Below, piece by piece: positions 8,658-18,800 of a stretch of DNA of 64,000 nucleotides; position 1 is the first letter of the stretch, and the number at the start of each line of letters is the position of its first letter. Both the position numbers and the translations under genes were made by a program. This stretch comes from Planctomycetota bacterium (GTDB lineage: Bacteria; Planctomycetota; Phycisphaerae; Phycisphaerales; UBA1924), in NCBI GenBank assembly GCA_033763975.1, contig JANRJM010000006.1, positions 124,001-188,000 of the forward strand. The letters run 5' to 3'. The notes beneath the pieces were generated by a model. The model did no database searches. It saw nothing but the letters and a program-made list of their open reading frames with translations, and was not told the DNA's origin.

Positions 8658-9368
8658 CTACAGGCGATCGAACAGGCGCGCCACCGACGCCAGGTCCGGC
8701 ACTTCCAGGTCCGGCTCGCTCGCGGGCGGGTGTGCCGGCGCGACCCCCACGCCTCCCCGGCGCGACGGGCGATTCACGCGAATGGTCGGCATGCCCAGCG
8801 CCCGGGCGGGCGCGATGTCGTGGTAGCGGCTCTGGGCCACGTGCAGCACCGACGCCGGCGGCAGGCCGAGCAGCGCGAGCGCCACGCGGAAGTGGCGCGG
8901 GTCGGGCTTGTAACTGCGGCAGTACGACGCCGTCACCACGTACGCGAACTCCACGCCCAGCGCCTCGCGCGTGGCGTCGAAGAGGTCGTCGTCGACGTTC
9001 GAGCAGACGACCAGCGGGACGCGCGCCGCCAGCGACGCGAGGGCCGCACGGGTATCCGTGAACAGAGGCCATCGGGCTAGCGACGCGGGGAGGTGCTCGA
9101 GTTCCTTTTCTTCGAGCGCGAACCCGCAGCGTTCGGCGAAGCGCGCCGTGACGCCCCGCAGGACCTCGCGGTAGGGCGTGTACTCGCCGCTTTCTTCCGC
9201 CGCCTCGTACGCCGCGTACGACGCGAGCACGTCCTCGTCGGGCAGGGGCGCGCCCCGCACCGCGAGGAGCGGCTTGAGGGCGCGCAGGATGCCGGCCTCC
9301 CAGTCCACGAGCGTGCCGTAGCAGTCGAAGGTGATCGCGCGGATGGCGCCGAGGTCCGGGCGGGTCAC
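8658..9368 (-). CDS. HAD-superfamily hydrolase (haloacid dehalogenase type II-like)
   Basis: A 236-aa protein from GTG 9368. Motif I is ITFDCYGTLVDWE (nucleophile Asp), motif II PLVVCSNVDDD, motif III Lys in SYKPDPRHF, and motif IV HVAQSRYHDIAPARALG. The FDCYGTLVDWE form is typical of type II haloacid dehalogenase-like enzymes, though many such proteins are phosphatases. The start is set by a 4-nt GTGA overlap with the stop of the upstream membrane-protein gene; an earlier in-frame ATG at 9452 would overlap that gene by 88 nt. Substrate unknown. Confidence 0.82.
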   Translation of the reverse strand: MTRPDLGAIRAITFDCYGTLVDWEAGILRALKPLLAVRGAPLPDEDVLASYAAYEAAEESGEYTPYREVLRGVTARFAERCGFALEEKELEHLPASLARWPLFTDTRAALASLAARVPLVVCSNVDDDLFDATREALGVEFAYVVTASYCRSYKPDPRHFRVALALLGLPPASVLHVAQSRYHDIAPARALGMPTIRVNRPSRRGGVGVAPAHPPASEPDLEVPDLASVARLFDRL

Positions 9369-9634
9369 GAGCGGCCTCCCAGGCGGCGGAGCCGGCGGAC
9401 GAACGCCGCCTTCATCATGACCGTGCCCACCAGGAACACCGGCACGCCGCACGCCCCGACGACAACGCCGGTCAGCATGTCGGACTTGAGGTCCGGGCCC
9501 GAGGCGCTTTCATCCAGCGGGCGTTCCAGGGCCTGCTGGTAGGTGCGGATGAGCGGCAGCACGCCCCGCACGATGCCGAAGAGCATCACGGCGCCGCCGA
9601 CGAGCGTCAGCACGAGTCCCAGTGTTCCTCGCAA
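9365..9634 (-). CDS. Small two-helix membrane protein
   Basis: An 89-aa protein if translation starts at TTG 9634, just after a GAGGAAAA ribosome-binding sequence. An ATG at 9820 would add 62 low-complexity residues and run into the upstream region of the divergent surface-protein gene. Two hydrophobic segments are visible, starting LRGTLGLVLTLVGGAVMLFG and, later, DMLTGVVVGACGVPVFLVGT, with a basic C-terminus (RRLRRLGGRS). It overlaps the HAD gene by 4 nt, so the two are co-transcribed. I do not recognise the family. Confidence 0.6.
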   Translation of the reverse strand: MRGTLGLVLTLVGGAVMLFGIVRGVLPLIRTYQQALERPLDESASGPDLKSDMLTGVVVGACGVPVFLVGTVMMKAAFVRRLRRLGGRS

Positions 9635-9783
9635 CCGATTTTCCTCTTCAGGTCCGCCCCTCGGGGCGATAAACTCACCGGACTCGGGTGCGGGTGCCCG
9701 GCGGGCCCCCGCCCGTGTTCGCGCCCGTCCTCCTGAGGCTAGGCGACGAGTTTTCGGACCAGGGCACATCGAGGAGTCCCCCC

Positions 9784-11523
9784 ATGACCACCCCGCGGCA
9801 TGACCGGCGCCGGCAGGCATCCCCCCCGTTCGAGGCGCTCGAAAGCCGCCTCGCCCTCGCCGCCGACTTCACCGTGAGCGTGGACGCGCTGTTCAACGAT
9901 TACGACCAGCGGCGCCAGGTGGACGTCATCCGCCTGAACGCCACGGTGCAGAACGTGGGAGACCGCAACTTCTTCGGGCGGGGCGAGGTCGAGTTCTACC
10001 TGTCGCTCGACCAAACCTTCGACGATAGCGACCGCCTCTTCGCCACCGAGACCATCCAGCGCATGCCGCGCCTGGGGCTGTCGACGCGGGTCCGCCTCGA
10101 TGTGCCCGAGCCCGCGCTGCTCGACCCCGCCGAGGGCGACCCCGTCTCGCCCAACGAGTACTTCATCATCGCGCGCGTCGTCGCGGGCAACGGCACGCTG
10201 GACGAGAACCCGGGCAACGACACCGCCTCGACCTTCGCGAGCGCCTCGATCCTCTACGAGTTCGGCACCATCAACAACCGCAACGTCCCCTTCTCGTACA
10301 CCCAGTCCGACGGCACGCGGATCACCCTCCGCCTCGACGGGCCCGGCGCCGGCAACCTCGCGCCCCAGGACGGCCGCATTCTCCTCGTGGTCACCGGCAC
10401 CACCGAACGCTCCACCCTGCGCATCTCCACCGACCGCGCGGGGCGCACCGCCGAGTTCGGCCAGATCAACATTCCCGGCAGCCTGAAGGAGATCCTCGCC
10501 GAGCGCGTCGTCATGACCGGCACGCTCACCGTCGGCGGGAGCGTCGGCTACGTCCGCCTGGGCGGGCTCCAGAACGGACAGCTCCAGATCAGCGGGTTCT
10601 CGTTCTCGCAGTCGCTCGACCTCGGCGACGTCCGCGACGCCGTCGTCTCGTCGGGCTCGTTCATCGATTCCCTGAGCGTCTCGCGCTGGATCAACACCGA
10701 CCAGTCGCCCGACGTGCTCGAGGCCGCCTTCATCAGCGGCATCTCCTCCAACGGCGACTTCCACCCCAACGTCACCCTCGCCACCAGCAACTCCAACTCG
10801 CAGAGCATCGACTCGGCGCGCATCCGGGGCTCGGTCGGCGGGCTGTGGAACATCGCCTCGAGCATCGGCTTCGCCGAGTTCGGCTCGACGCTCCCCTCGT
10901 TCCGCGCCACGGTGAACGGCATCGTGGAGACCTTCCGCACCCGGCGCGATTTCCAGGGCATCCTCGCCGCCCCGCTCATCATCACCCTTGACGTCGGGCG
11001 CGACATGCTCGGCGCCCGCGTCCTCGCCGGCGCCACGCTGGGCTCGGACGTCGACCTCGGCGGGGCGGGCACGAACGCCGACAGCTTCCGCAACGGCTCG
11101 TTCCAGACGATCCTCGTCCGCGGGCGCATGGTCAACTCGCTCGTCGCGGCCGGGCTCTTCACCGACGACGCCATCCTCCTCGACGACGACGACCGCCTCA
11201 TCATCAGCGGCGACGCCGGCAGCGTCATCCAGAACGTCGAGGTGCGTCGCGACGTCACGAACAGCGTCTTCGTCGCCCCCACCGTCCCCTCGGTCGTGCG
11301 CATCAACAACCGCGACGTCAACACCGAGGGCGACCAGCGGTTCATCATCCAGGTGCCCGTGCCCGAGGGCACCGTGCTGCCGAACTTTGATCCCATCGCC
11401 CCGCCCCCGCCCGTGTCCGACCCCGGCTCGGGCGGCTCGGGAGGCTCCGGCGGCTCGAGCGGGGGCGACTCCAGCACCGGCGGCGCGGTGTCCATCCTCC
11501 GCCGCCTGCGGGGCGGGCGCTAG
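9784..11523 (+). CDS. LEPR-XLL-type surface protein with CARDB-like domain
   Basis: A 579-aa protein. FEALESRLALAAD at residues 16-28 is a clear version of the planctomycete LEPR-XLL motif, found at the start of exported surface proteins. Next comes a beta-rich segment (~28-150) with NATVQNVGDRNF and a proline/aspartate turn pattern like CARDB adhesion domains. A long beta-rich region without recognisable catalytic residues follows. A Gly/Ser tract near 550-568 leads to a basic end, SILRRLRGGR. ATG 9784 is preceded by GAGGAG. Probably an envelope or secreted structural protein; it lacks the hydrophobic PEP-CTERM-type helix, so its anchoring is unclear. Confidence 0.7.
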   Translation: MTTPRHDRRRQASPPFEALESRLALAADFTVSVDALFNDYDQRRQVDVIRLNATVQNVGDRNFFGRGEVEFYLSLDQTFDDSDRLFATETIQRMPRLGLSTRVRLDVPEPALLDPAEGDPVSPNEYFIIARVVAGNGTLDENPGNDTASTFASASILYEFGTINNRNVPFSYTQSDGTRITLRLDGPGAGNLAPQDGRILLVVTGTTERSTLRISTDRAGRTAEFGQINIPGSLKEILAERVVMTGTLTVGGSVGYVRLGGLQNGQLQISGFSFSQSLDLGDVRDAVVSSGSFIDSLSVSRWINTDQSPDVLEAAFISGISSNGDFHPNVTLATSNSNSQSIDSARIRGSVGGLWNIASSIGFAEFGSTLPSFRATVNGIVETFRTRRDFQGILAAPLIITLDVGRDMLGARVLAGATLGSDVDLGGAGTNADSFRNGSFQTILVRGRMVNSLVAAGLFTDDAILLDDDDRLIISGDAGSVIQNVEVRRDVTNSVFVAPTVPSVVRINNRDVNTEGDQRFIIQVPVPEGTVLPNFDPIAPPPPVSDPGSGGSGGSGGSSGGDSSTGGAVSILRRLRGGR

Positions 11524-11531
11524 CCCCGCCT

Positions 11532-12344
11532 TCAGTCCGGCCGCACCGTCCGCTGCTCGACCCGCTTCTGGCTGGTCGTGCGCACCACCCGGTTCACGAA
11601 ACTCCCGGGCGTGTGCACGTGGTCGGGGTCGATCCCGCCGAGCGCGTCGAGCTCGTCGACCTCGGCGATCACGAACGCCGCGGCCGTCGCCATCATCGGG
11701 TTGAAGTTGCGCGCCGTCTTGCGGTACACGAGGTTCCCGAACGGATCGGCCCGGTGCGCCTTCACCAGCGCCAGGTCCGCGTACAGCCCCGTCTCGAGCA
11801 CGTAGTCGCGCGCGTCGCCCCGCTGGAACGCGGCGGCGTCGTTGTTCACGCCGGGCCGCCCCGCGAACGACCTGCCGGGGATGGTCGCGCCGCACAGCCC
11901 TTCCGACGGGCGATAGAACGAGCGCGTGTCCTTCCCCTCCGCCACGATCGTCCCCGCGCCGGTCGCGGTGTAGAACGCCGGGATGCCCGCCCCGCCCGCC
12001 CGGATCCGCTCGGCCAGCGTCCCCTGCGGGTTGAACTCCACCTCCAGTTCGCCCGACAGGAACTGCTTCTCGAACGTCGCGTTCTCGCCGACGTAGCTCG
12101 AGATCATCTTGCGGATCTGGCGCGTCTGGAGCAGCAGCCCCAGGCCCCAGTCGTCCACGCCCGCGTTGTTCGAGATGCACGTCAGCCCCGTCACCCCGCT
12201 GTCGCGCAGCGCGATGATCAACTGCTCCGGGATGCCGCACAGCCCGAACCCACCCACCATCACCGTCATGCCGTCGCGCAGCACGCCCGAGGCACGCAGG
12301 TCTGCGAACGCGGCGGCGGGCGTCTCGAACACTTTCGTCGTCAT
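11532..12344 (-). CDS. 3-oxoacid CoA-transferase, subunit A
   Basis: A 270-aa class I CoA-transferase alpha subunit. The N-terminal MTTKVFETPAAAFADL is followed by the glycine-rich GGFGLCGIPE loop near 31-40, CISNNAG, SSYVGEN, ELEVEFNPQGTLAERIRAGGAGIPAFYT, and a domain end around LYADLALVKAHRADPFGNLVYRKTARNFN. The family swaps CoA between succinyl-CoA and acetoacetate or similar acids. The catalytic glutamate is on subunit B, which is not adjacent: downstream is a convergent surface-protein gene and upstream is a PEP-CTERM-like gene. A TATTCT hexamer ends 8 nt before the ATG and no Shine-Dalgarno sequence is seen. Confidence 0.88.
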   Translation of the reverse strand: MTTKVFETPAAAFADLRASGVLRDGMTVMVGGFGLCGIPEQLIIALRDSGVTGLTCISNNAGVDDWGLGLLLQTRQIRKMISSYVGENATFEKQFLSGELEVEFNPQGTLAERIRAGGAGIPAFYTATGAGTIVAEGKDTRSFYRPSEGLCGATIPGRSFAGRPGVNNDAAAFQRGDARDYVLETGLYADLALVKAHRADPFGNLVYRKTARNFNPMMATAAAFVIAEVDELDALGGIDPDHVHTPGSFVNRVVRTTSQKRVEQRTVRPD

Positions 12345-12352
12345 AGACGCGC

Positions 12353-12358
12353 AGAATA
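12353..12358 (-). promoter_or_regulatory. -10-like hexamer 8 nt before CoA-transferase ATG
   Basis: TATTCT on the minus strand, ending 8 nt before the start codon at 12344. There is no Shine-Dalgarno sequence between them. This is consistent with a leaderless transcript. Confidence 0.5.
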
Positions 12359-12359
12359 T

Positions 12360-12401
12360 CACGCGGGGCGGACGCCCGTCTCCGAGCACCCGCCCCGCGT
12401 G
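12360..12401. other. 12-bp inverted repeat between two minus-strand genes
   Basis: A perfect 12-bp stem CACGCGGGGCGG / CCGCCCCGCGTG with an 18-nt loop sits between the PEP-CTERM-like gene's stop (12437) and the CoA-transferase start. No T-run follows, so it may be a weak terminator for the PEP-CTERM-like gene or a protein-binding site. Confidence 0.4.
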
Positions 12402-12436
12402 TACGCGTGCATCAGCAGCCCCGGCGCGACCGGCCC

Positions 12437-14308
12437 TTACGCCCGCCGACGCCGTCCCCACGCCAACGCCGCCAGGCCCAGCAGCCCGGCCGCACCCGGC
12501 GCGGGGATCTGGAACATGGGCAGGTCGAACCCCGAGAGCCCGCCGTAACTCTGCACCCCGAACGACGCGTACTCCGCAACGTCGGCGTCGTTGTACATGA
12601 AGTCCCAGGCGCCCAGCTCGCCGCCGGTCGCCGTCTGGTAGTCGAACTCCATGAGGTCGAGCCCGGCGAGGTTCTCGATGCCGTCGCCCGCCCAGATCTT
12701 GACGCCGCCCTCGGGCAGCTCGTTCCCGAACGGGTCGAGCGCGCCCGGCGCGAAGAAGTAGATGTTCCACGCGTTCGGCACGCTCATGTTGAGGTCGGTC
12801 ACGACCACCGACGACTCCGCCGTGCCGTTGACGCGGATGTTCGAGACCTCGAGCAACCGGTCGGTCTCGAACGCCGGGAACAGGTACACCTCGTTGATCT
12901 CGCCCATGGCAATGGGCGTGCCGTCCTGCGTCGGGGCCGCGTCGGCGTCGATCGCCGGCGACACTTGGAACGTCGTCGGCTCCGGCCCCGCGCCGGGCGT
13001 GCGGGGCTTCTTCCCGCCCTTGACCGCCTCGATCGTCTCGATGTACCGGATCTTCACGGTGTCGTACCGCTTGAAATCGGCCCCGGCGATCGCCAGCTCG
13101 GTCTTGTTCGCGTTCAGCGTGCCCTCGAAGTACAGCTTCGTGCGCTCCGCCGCCGCCGGCACGGCCCCGGCCGGCACGGGCACGTTCGCCCCCGCCGCGA
13201 ACCGGCGCTGCTTGACCTTGTTGTTCGCGTTGCCCGCGGCCGGCGCCGCCGCCAGCCAGTTGTCGCTCGACGTCACCAGGTCGTTGTTCGCGTTCCCGCT
13301 CTGCGGGAAGGCTTCCTTCCAGCCCGCGTCGGCCCCGCGGTTGCCGTCGTTGCTGTTGCCCGTGGGGTTGCTGTCCGGGTCGGCGAAGTGGATTGTGCCG
13401 TTGCCCGCGACGCTGAAGCCCGCGACGGCGACGGAGTGGAACGCGCCGGTCTCGACCATCCGCGTGCGGGTCGGATTGTCCGGGGTCGGGTCGGGCACCT
13501 CGCGCGTCGACGGGCCGCGCCACCAGAGGTCACGCTGCGGCGCATCGGCCGCCAGATCCGCCGGGGGCTCGTAGCCGAGGCGCAGGTTTACCGTGTCGCC
13601 GAACTTCATGGACGTCTGGAGGTGCTGGAAGAGCGTGGTCTTGGGCAGCAGCTTCTCATCGCCGGTCGCGGACTGGAAGCACACGTTCGGGCCCGACTGC
13701 TTGTAGTTCTGCGCCGTCAGCCCGTCGCGCACCCTGGGCCCGTCGGCCGGGTTGACGCCCCGGGCCACCAGGATGTTGTTCACGCTCTTGGTGAACTGGT
13801 TCAGCGGTTCGATGTTGTTCGCCGCCGCGTCGACGTAGGCATCCCGCACGAGGGTGCGCATCTCGGTGTGCAGGTCCGCCGCGTCGTTCACCGCGCCCAT
13901 CGTGTTGTATCCGCGCTCCTTCCAGTGGTAGAGCTGGTTGGTGTAGGTCGCGAAGTTGCACCAGCCGCTGAACGTCGCCAGCGCCGACACGCGTCCCGCA
14001 TTCGGCGCGGGGAAGCCGCCCGGGCCCGGCGGGTTCTCCAGGTACGACACCTGCCAACTGAAGATGAACTGACGCGGCGCCGCGCCCACGAGTTCGACCT
14101 GATCGCCTCCCGCGTCCGCCGCTCCCGCGATCGCCGGCAGCCCGCCCGGATTCGGGCCCGGCTTCGCTCCCCAGCGCTGATGCTGGAAGGCATCCGGGAT
14201 GTTCTTCTTCCACGTGGTCTGCGCCAAGCCCGCCGACGCCGCCAGCGACAGCGCGCCGATCGCGCACGCCGTGCGCGCGCGGCTTTCCCACCCGATGAAC
14301 GTCGTCAT
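12437..14308 (-). CDS. Large secreted protein with PEP-CTERM-like sorting tail
   Basis: A 623-aa protein with a signal peptide (residues ~1-30, ending SAGLAQ). The body is long, beta-rich and Asn/Gly/Asp-rich, without recognisable catalytic motifs. The end is a sorting tail: IPAPGAAGLLGLAALAW, then GRRRRA. This three-part tail (short PxPG motif, hydrophobic helix, arginine cluster) is the Phycisphaerae form of PEP-CTERM, which exosortase family enzymes recognise. The ATG at 14308 follows GAGGAG; an earlier in-frame ATG would put 37 residues ahead of the signal peptide. The protein is probably moved to the envelope or exopolysaccharide layer. Function unknown. Confidence 0.75.
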   Translation of the reverse strand: MTTFIGWESRARTACAIGALSLAASAGLAQTTWKKNIPDAFQHQRWGAKPGPNPGGLPAIAGAADAGGDQVELVGAAPRQFIFSWQVSYLENPPGPGGFPAPNAGRVSALATFSGWCNFATYTNQLYHWKERGYNTMGAVNDAADLHTEMRTLVRDAYVDAAANNIEPLNQFTKSVNNILVARGVNPADGPRVRDGLTAQNYKQSGPNVCFQSATGDEKLLPKTTLFQHLQTSMKFGDTVNLRLGYEPPADLAADAPQRDLWWRGPSTREVPDPTPDNPTRTRMVETGAFHSVAVAGFSVAGNGTIHFADPDSNPTGNSNDGNRGADAGWKEAFPQSGNANNDLVTSSDNWLAAAPAAGNANNKVKQRRFAAGANVPVPAGAVPAAAERTKLYFEGTLNANKTELAIAGADFKRYDTVKIRYIETIEAVKGGKKPRTPGAGPEPTTFQVSPAIDADAAPTQDGTPIAMGEINEVYLFPAFETDRLLEVSNIRVNGTAESSVVVTDLNMSVPNAWNIYFFAPGALDPFGNELPEGGVKIWAGDGIENLAGLDLMEFDYQTATGGELGAWDFMYNDADVAEYASFGVQSYGGLSGFDLPMFQIPAPGAAGLLGLAALAWGRRRRA

Positions 14309-14431
14309 GCTCAATCTCCTCGCAGGCCGCGCGGAGCCCCGCGCAGGCGGTGCGCATGCTACACGAAGCCGTCCCGCACGCACCCCGGTGCCAGCACAAT
14401 TGAACAAACGCAAACACACTTCCGCGCCGCC

Positions 14432-15817
14432 TTAGCCGCCCAGACGCTTCCAGAGCCTGGAGAGGAATCCGCCCTCCGCGCTGTTCGCATCGCGTTCAGG
14501 CGCAGGCGGTCGCTCCGCCTCAGGATTCCGCGGGGTCGCCGCCCGCGAGGACGGGGTCGTGTCCGCCCGTGGCGCGGCCCGGACAAGTTCTTCATACAGC
14601 GCCGGGTCGGTGGAGTACTTCACGAGCAGCAGGCACGACGGGCACCGGGCCGTCATGCTCAGCCCGCCCACCGCCGTCCCGCAGCGCACGCACACAGTGC
14701 CCTCCGGCACGCTGTCGGCCAGTCCGTCCCCCGCCGCCGCCTCGGGCTGGGGCACGTCGCTCTTTCGCTTCTGCGCGATCGTGCTCAGGCGGTCGTAGTA
14801 CGTCGCGCCCGCCTGGGGCGTCGGGGTCGCGATTCCCGCGGCCTTGTTCGCGTGACGCTTCGCCACCATCGCCGCAAGGTCCGCTTCGCCCCGCGCACGG
14901 TTGGCCAGCATCGCGTCGACCTGCGCGAACGCGCCGTCGAGGGCCATGCGCAGGTGGCGCGCCGACTTCGTGCGGAACATCGTGTTTTTCGCGCACGCCC
15001 GCTCGATCACGTCCGCCAGCGCCGGGTGGATGGCCCGCACGGGGTCCAGGGGCATCTCCGCCCGCGCGTGCGCCTCGCGCAGCGCGCCCAGGTCGCCCTC
15101 GAAGGGCAGGTGCCCCGTGAGCAGTTCGTACATCATCACGCCCATCGCGTAGACGTCGGACCGGGGCGACACCGCCCGCTCGAACATCTCGGGGGCCATG
15201 TACTCGGGCGTGCCCGCGACGCCCTCGACGCGCGCCCCCTTCAGCGACGACACGGGCCGCGCGCACGCCAGGCCGAAGTCGGTCAGCACGGGCGCGCCGT
15301 TCTGGGCCAGGAGGATGTTCGCCGGCTTGATGTCCCGGTGCACGACCCCGTGCTCGTGCAGCACCGCGACGGCCTCGCACGCCGCCTCCAGCACCACGCG
15401 CGCCGCCGCCAACGGAAAGGGGGTCTGGGGCTCCATGACGTGGGCCAGCGTGGGCCCGTCGACGTACTCCATCACGATGAACGGGACGCCGGCGACGACG
15501 TCGGCGTTGAGCACCGGGTTGAGCCCCTCGTGCCGGAGCGCCGCCGCGGCCCGCGCCCCTTCCAGGAACATCGCGAAGTGCGGGTCATCGTCGCTGCAGA
15601 CGGCGTTGAGCAGGAACTTGACGGCGACGTCCTGGTGCAGCATCTCGTGCCGCCCCAGCCACACGACGCCCATGCCGCCCTTGCCGATCTCGCGGACGAG
15701 GCTGACGCTGCCGAGGCGGGCGGGGATCTCGACCGGGGTCGGGGGTCCCTCCTCGGTGCCCGCCGCCGTCGCCCGCGTGGGCGTGCGGGTCATGGTGATC
15801 GTCTCGGCTGCACTCAT
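14432..15817 (-). CDS. Serine/threonine protein kinase with C-terminal zinc-ribbon-like motif
   Basis: A 461-aa Hanks-type kinase. The P-loop GKGGMGVV is at 45-52, the ATP-binding Lys at 67 (VAVK), catalytic HRDIKPANILL at 160-170, DFG at 180-182, and the activation segment AGTPEYMAPEMF at 201-212. The core ends near 300. A basic linker leads to CVRCG...CPSC near 375-395, a likely zinc ribbon, and a short hydrophilic tail. No transmembrane helix is visible, so it is probably cytoplasmic, unlike the PASTA-type membrane kinases. All catalytic residues are present. A TACGAT hexamer ends 8 nt before the ATG, with no Shine-Dalgarno sequence. Confidence 0.9.
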   Translation of the reverse strand: MSAAETITMTRTPTRATAAGTEEGPPTPVEIPARLGSVSLVREIGKGGMGVVWLGRHEMLHQDVAVKFLLNAVCSDDDPHFAMFLEGARAAAALRHEGLNPVLNADVVAGVPFIVMEYVDGPTLAHVMEPQTPFPLAAARVVLEAACEAVAVLHEHGVVHRDIKPANILLAQNGAPVLTDFGLACARPVSSLKGARVEGVAGTPEYMAPEMFERAVSPRSDVYAMGVMMYELLTGHLPFEGDLGALREAHARAEMPLDPVRAIHPALADVIERACAKNTMFRTKSARHLRMALDGAFAQVDAMLANRARGEADLAAMVAKRHANKAAGIATPTPQAGATYYDRLSTIAQKRKSDVPQPEAAAGDGLADSVPEGTVCVRCGTAVGGLSMTARCPSCLLLVKYSTDPALYEELVRAAPRADTTPSSRAATPRNPEAERPPAPERDANSAEGGFLSRLWKRLGG

Positions 15818-15825
15818 GAACGCGG

Positions 15826-15831
15826 ATCGTA
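15826..15831 (-). promoter_or_regulatory. -10-like hexamer 8 nt before kinase ATG
   Basis: TACGAT on the minus strand, 8 nt from the kinase start codon. No -35 box or ribosome-binding site was found. Candidate leaderless promoter. Confidence 0.5.
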
Positions 15832-15893
15832 TCAGCCGCCGGCCCGCCCCGGGCCGAAGGCCCAGAACCCCCCTGCGCGGCGTGAAACTCTCT

Positions 15894-18800
15894 TCAGACC
15901 TCGTCGTCGACCGCTTCGTTGCGCAGGGTCAGGATGTCCCGCAACTGGTCGGTGCTGAGGTCGCTCAGCCACCCCTCGCCCGCGCCGATGATGTTCTCGG
16001 CCAGTTCGGTCTTGCTCTCGATCATCTGGTCGATGCGCTCTTCCAGCGTCCCGCGCACGACGAACTTGTGCACCTGCACCGTCCGCGTCTGCCCGATGCG
16101 GTACGCCCGGTCGGTCGCCTGGTTCTCCACCGCCGGGTTCCACCACCGGTCGAAGTGGAACACGTGCGTCGCCGCCGTCAGGTTCAGCCCCACCCCGCCC
16201 GCCCGCAGGCTGAGGATGAGCACCGGGGCCGTCCCGTCGGCCTTCTGGAAGCGGTCGATGATCGCCTGCCGCTGCGGCTGGCTCGTCCCGCCGTGGATGA
16301 ACAGCACGTCCTTGCCGAACTGGTGGCGCAGCATCGCTTCGAGCAGCGCGCCCATCTCGCGGAACTGCGTGAACACGAGCGCCTGGTCCCCCTCCGCGAG
16401 CACCTCGTCCAGCATCTCCAGCAGGCGGATGCACTTGCCCGAGCGCGACGGGTCCGGCGGGCGGTGCCCGAGTTCTTCCCCGTCCTGCAGCACCAGCGTC
16501 GGGTGATCGCACAACTGCTTGAGGCGCACCAGCGCCGCGAGCACCAGGCCCCGGCGCTGCATGCCCTCGGCCTGCTCCACCTCGCCCAGCATCCGCTTCA
16601 CGCAGTTCTGGTACAGCGACGCCTGCTCGGCCGTCAGGTGCGTGTACTCGCGCGATTCCACCTTTTCGGGCAGGTCCGCCACCACGGTGGGGTCGCTCTT
16701 GAGCCTGCGCAGCACGAAGGGCCTGATGAGCCCGCGCAACTGCTCGCTGCGCTGGCGATCCCGGTACCGCTCGATCGGCAGCGCGAACTTCGTGCGGAAC
16801 GACCCCGACGAGCCCAGGTACCCGGGGTTCAGAAAATCCATGATCGACCACAGCTCGGTCAGGCGGTTTTCCACGGGCGTGCCGGTGAGCGCCACGCGCC
16901 GCTGGGCCCGCAGCGCCCGCACCGCCTGGCTCTGCTTGGCCGTCGGGTTCTTGATGTACTGCGCTTCGTCCAGCACCACCCGCCCCCACTCCACGCGTCC
17001 CAGCGACTCGCGGTCGCGGTGCGCCAGGGCGTACGTCGTGACGATGAGGTCGCTCTTCTCCACGCGCTCCACGAACGCGTCGCCGATGGAGCGGTCCTGC
17101 CCGTGGTGCACGAGCAGCGTGAGATCCGGGCAGAACCGCGCCGTCTCGTGCATCCAGTTGCCCACCACCGACATCGGCACGAGCAGCAGCGTCGGGCGCA
17201 CCGCCTGCCCGGTCTGCTTTGCAATCTCGCGCTCGTGCGCCAGCAGCGCCAGGAGCTGCACCGTCTTGCCCAGCCCCATGTCGTCCGCCAGGCAGATCCC
17301 AAAGCCCAGGTGCTCCTGGAACACCATCCACGACACGCCCCGCTGCTGGTAGGGGCGCAGCGCGCCGTGGAACGTCGCGGGCGTCTCCACGGGCGCGAGC
17401 TGGCGCGACGCCGCCTCGCTGTTGAAGAACGCCTGCAGCCAGCCCGTCGCCTCGAGCCCCACCACCGGGATACCCGTCTTCACCAGGTCGCTCGCGTACG
17501 CCAGGCGGAGGGCCTCGCCCAGGCGGATCTCGCCGCCCGGGTTGTCGCGGATGAACTTGATCGCCGCCTGCACGTCCTCGGGCCGCACCTCGACCCAGCG
17601 TCCGTTGATCCGCACCAGGGGCGTGCGCTTGGCCGCGAGTTGCTCGAACTCGCGCAGCGACAGCGCGAGGTCGCCCACGGCGATCTCCCACGTGTACCCC
17701 ACCAGCGCCGAGAGCCCGAGCTGCGCCCGCGCCGCGTTCGACAGCCCGCCCCCCGCGTCGCCGAACGGGTCGATCCCCTTGCTCTCCAGGCGAAGTCGGG
17801 CGCCCAGGCGCGCGGACGGCGCGTCCCACCACGCGGGCGCGTCGACCCCGAACCCCTGCTCCACCAGAATCGGGCGGACCTCGCGCAGGAACTCGTACGC
17901 CTGCTTGGTCGTGAGGCGCAGGCGCGACGGCTGCGAATCCTCGAGCGCGCCCTCCAGCGTGCGGTACACGCGCGACGCGCGCCCCAGTTCCCCCAGCAGC
18001 AGGTCCTGCGGGCGGTCGATCCGCCGCCCCATGATCGTCGCCGACTCGCCGGGGATCAGCCAGATGTCCGGCGCGTCGAGCACCACCCCGGGCGCGTCCA
18101 CCGCCTGCAGATGGAACGACACCGTCCAGCACGCCTCGTCCGCCGCCGGATCGGGCGCCTTGGGATCGAGCGCGAGCGGCTCGGCCAGTCGCAGCAGCAG
18201 CCGCCACGCGGCGCTGGGCCCGCGCTCTTCCAGCGAGCCGATCCACGCGCGCACGCGCCGGGCCATGTCGCCCCGCAGCGCCGGCGGGCCCGCGAGCTCG
18301 TCGCCCGGGCCCAGCAGCCCGGCCAGCCACGCCACACACTGGTCGTTCGAGGCGTCGCGCCCCTCGATCGCCTCGTCGAACCGCTCGCGCGCCAGCGCCG
18401 CGCGGCACTCCGCGTCCACCACCGCGCCCAGGAACGCGCCCGTCACCGCGCCGGCGTCATGGCGCAGCGCGTCCGCGACGGCCCGGGCCGACGCCGGCAT
18501 CGCCGCGACCAGCATCTGCACCCGCGCCGCGGTCTCGGCGTCGCTCAGCCAGGGCTCCCACGCGCCCCGCAGCGTGCCACCCGCCTGCACGAGCATGGGC
18601 ACCACCCGCTGGCGCGCCATGAGCCCCAGCGCGAGGCGTGCCGCCTGCGCGAAGTACTCCAGCGAGCTCCCCGCCCGCCATTCCCCCGCCTCGCCCAGTT
18701 CCTCCCGCTCGGCGATCGCGTCCGACAGCGCGGTCAGCACGTCGCACGCCGCTCCCGCGGGGATGGCCAGCGTCGGCACGCGCACGGCCTCGATCGAGAC

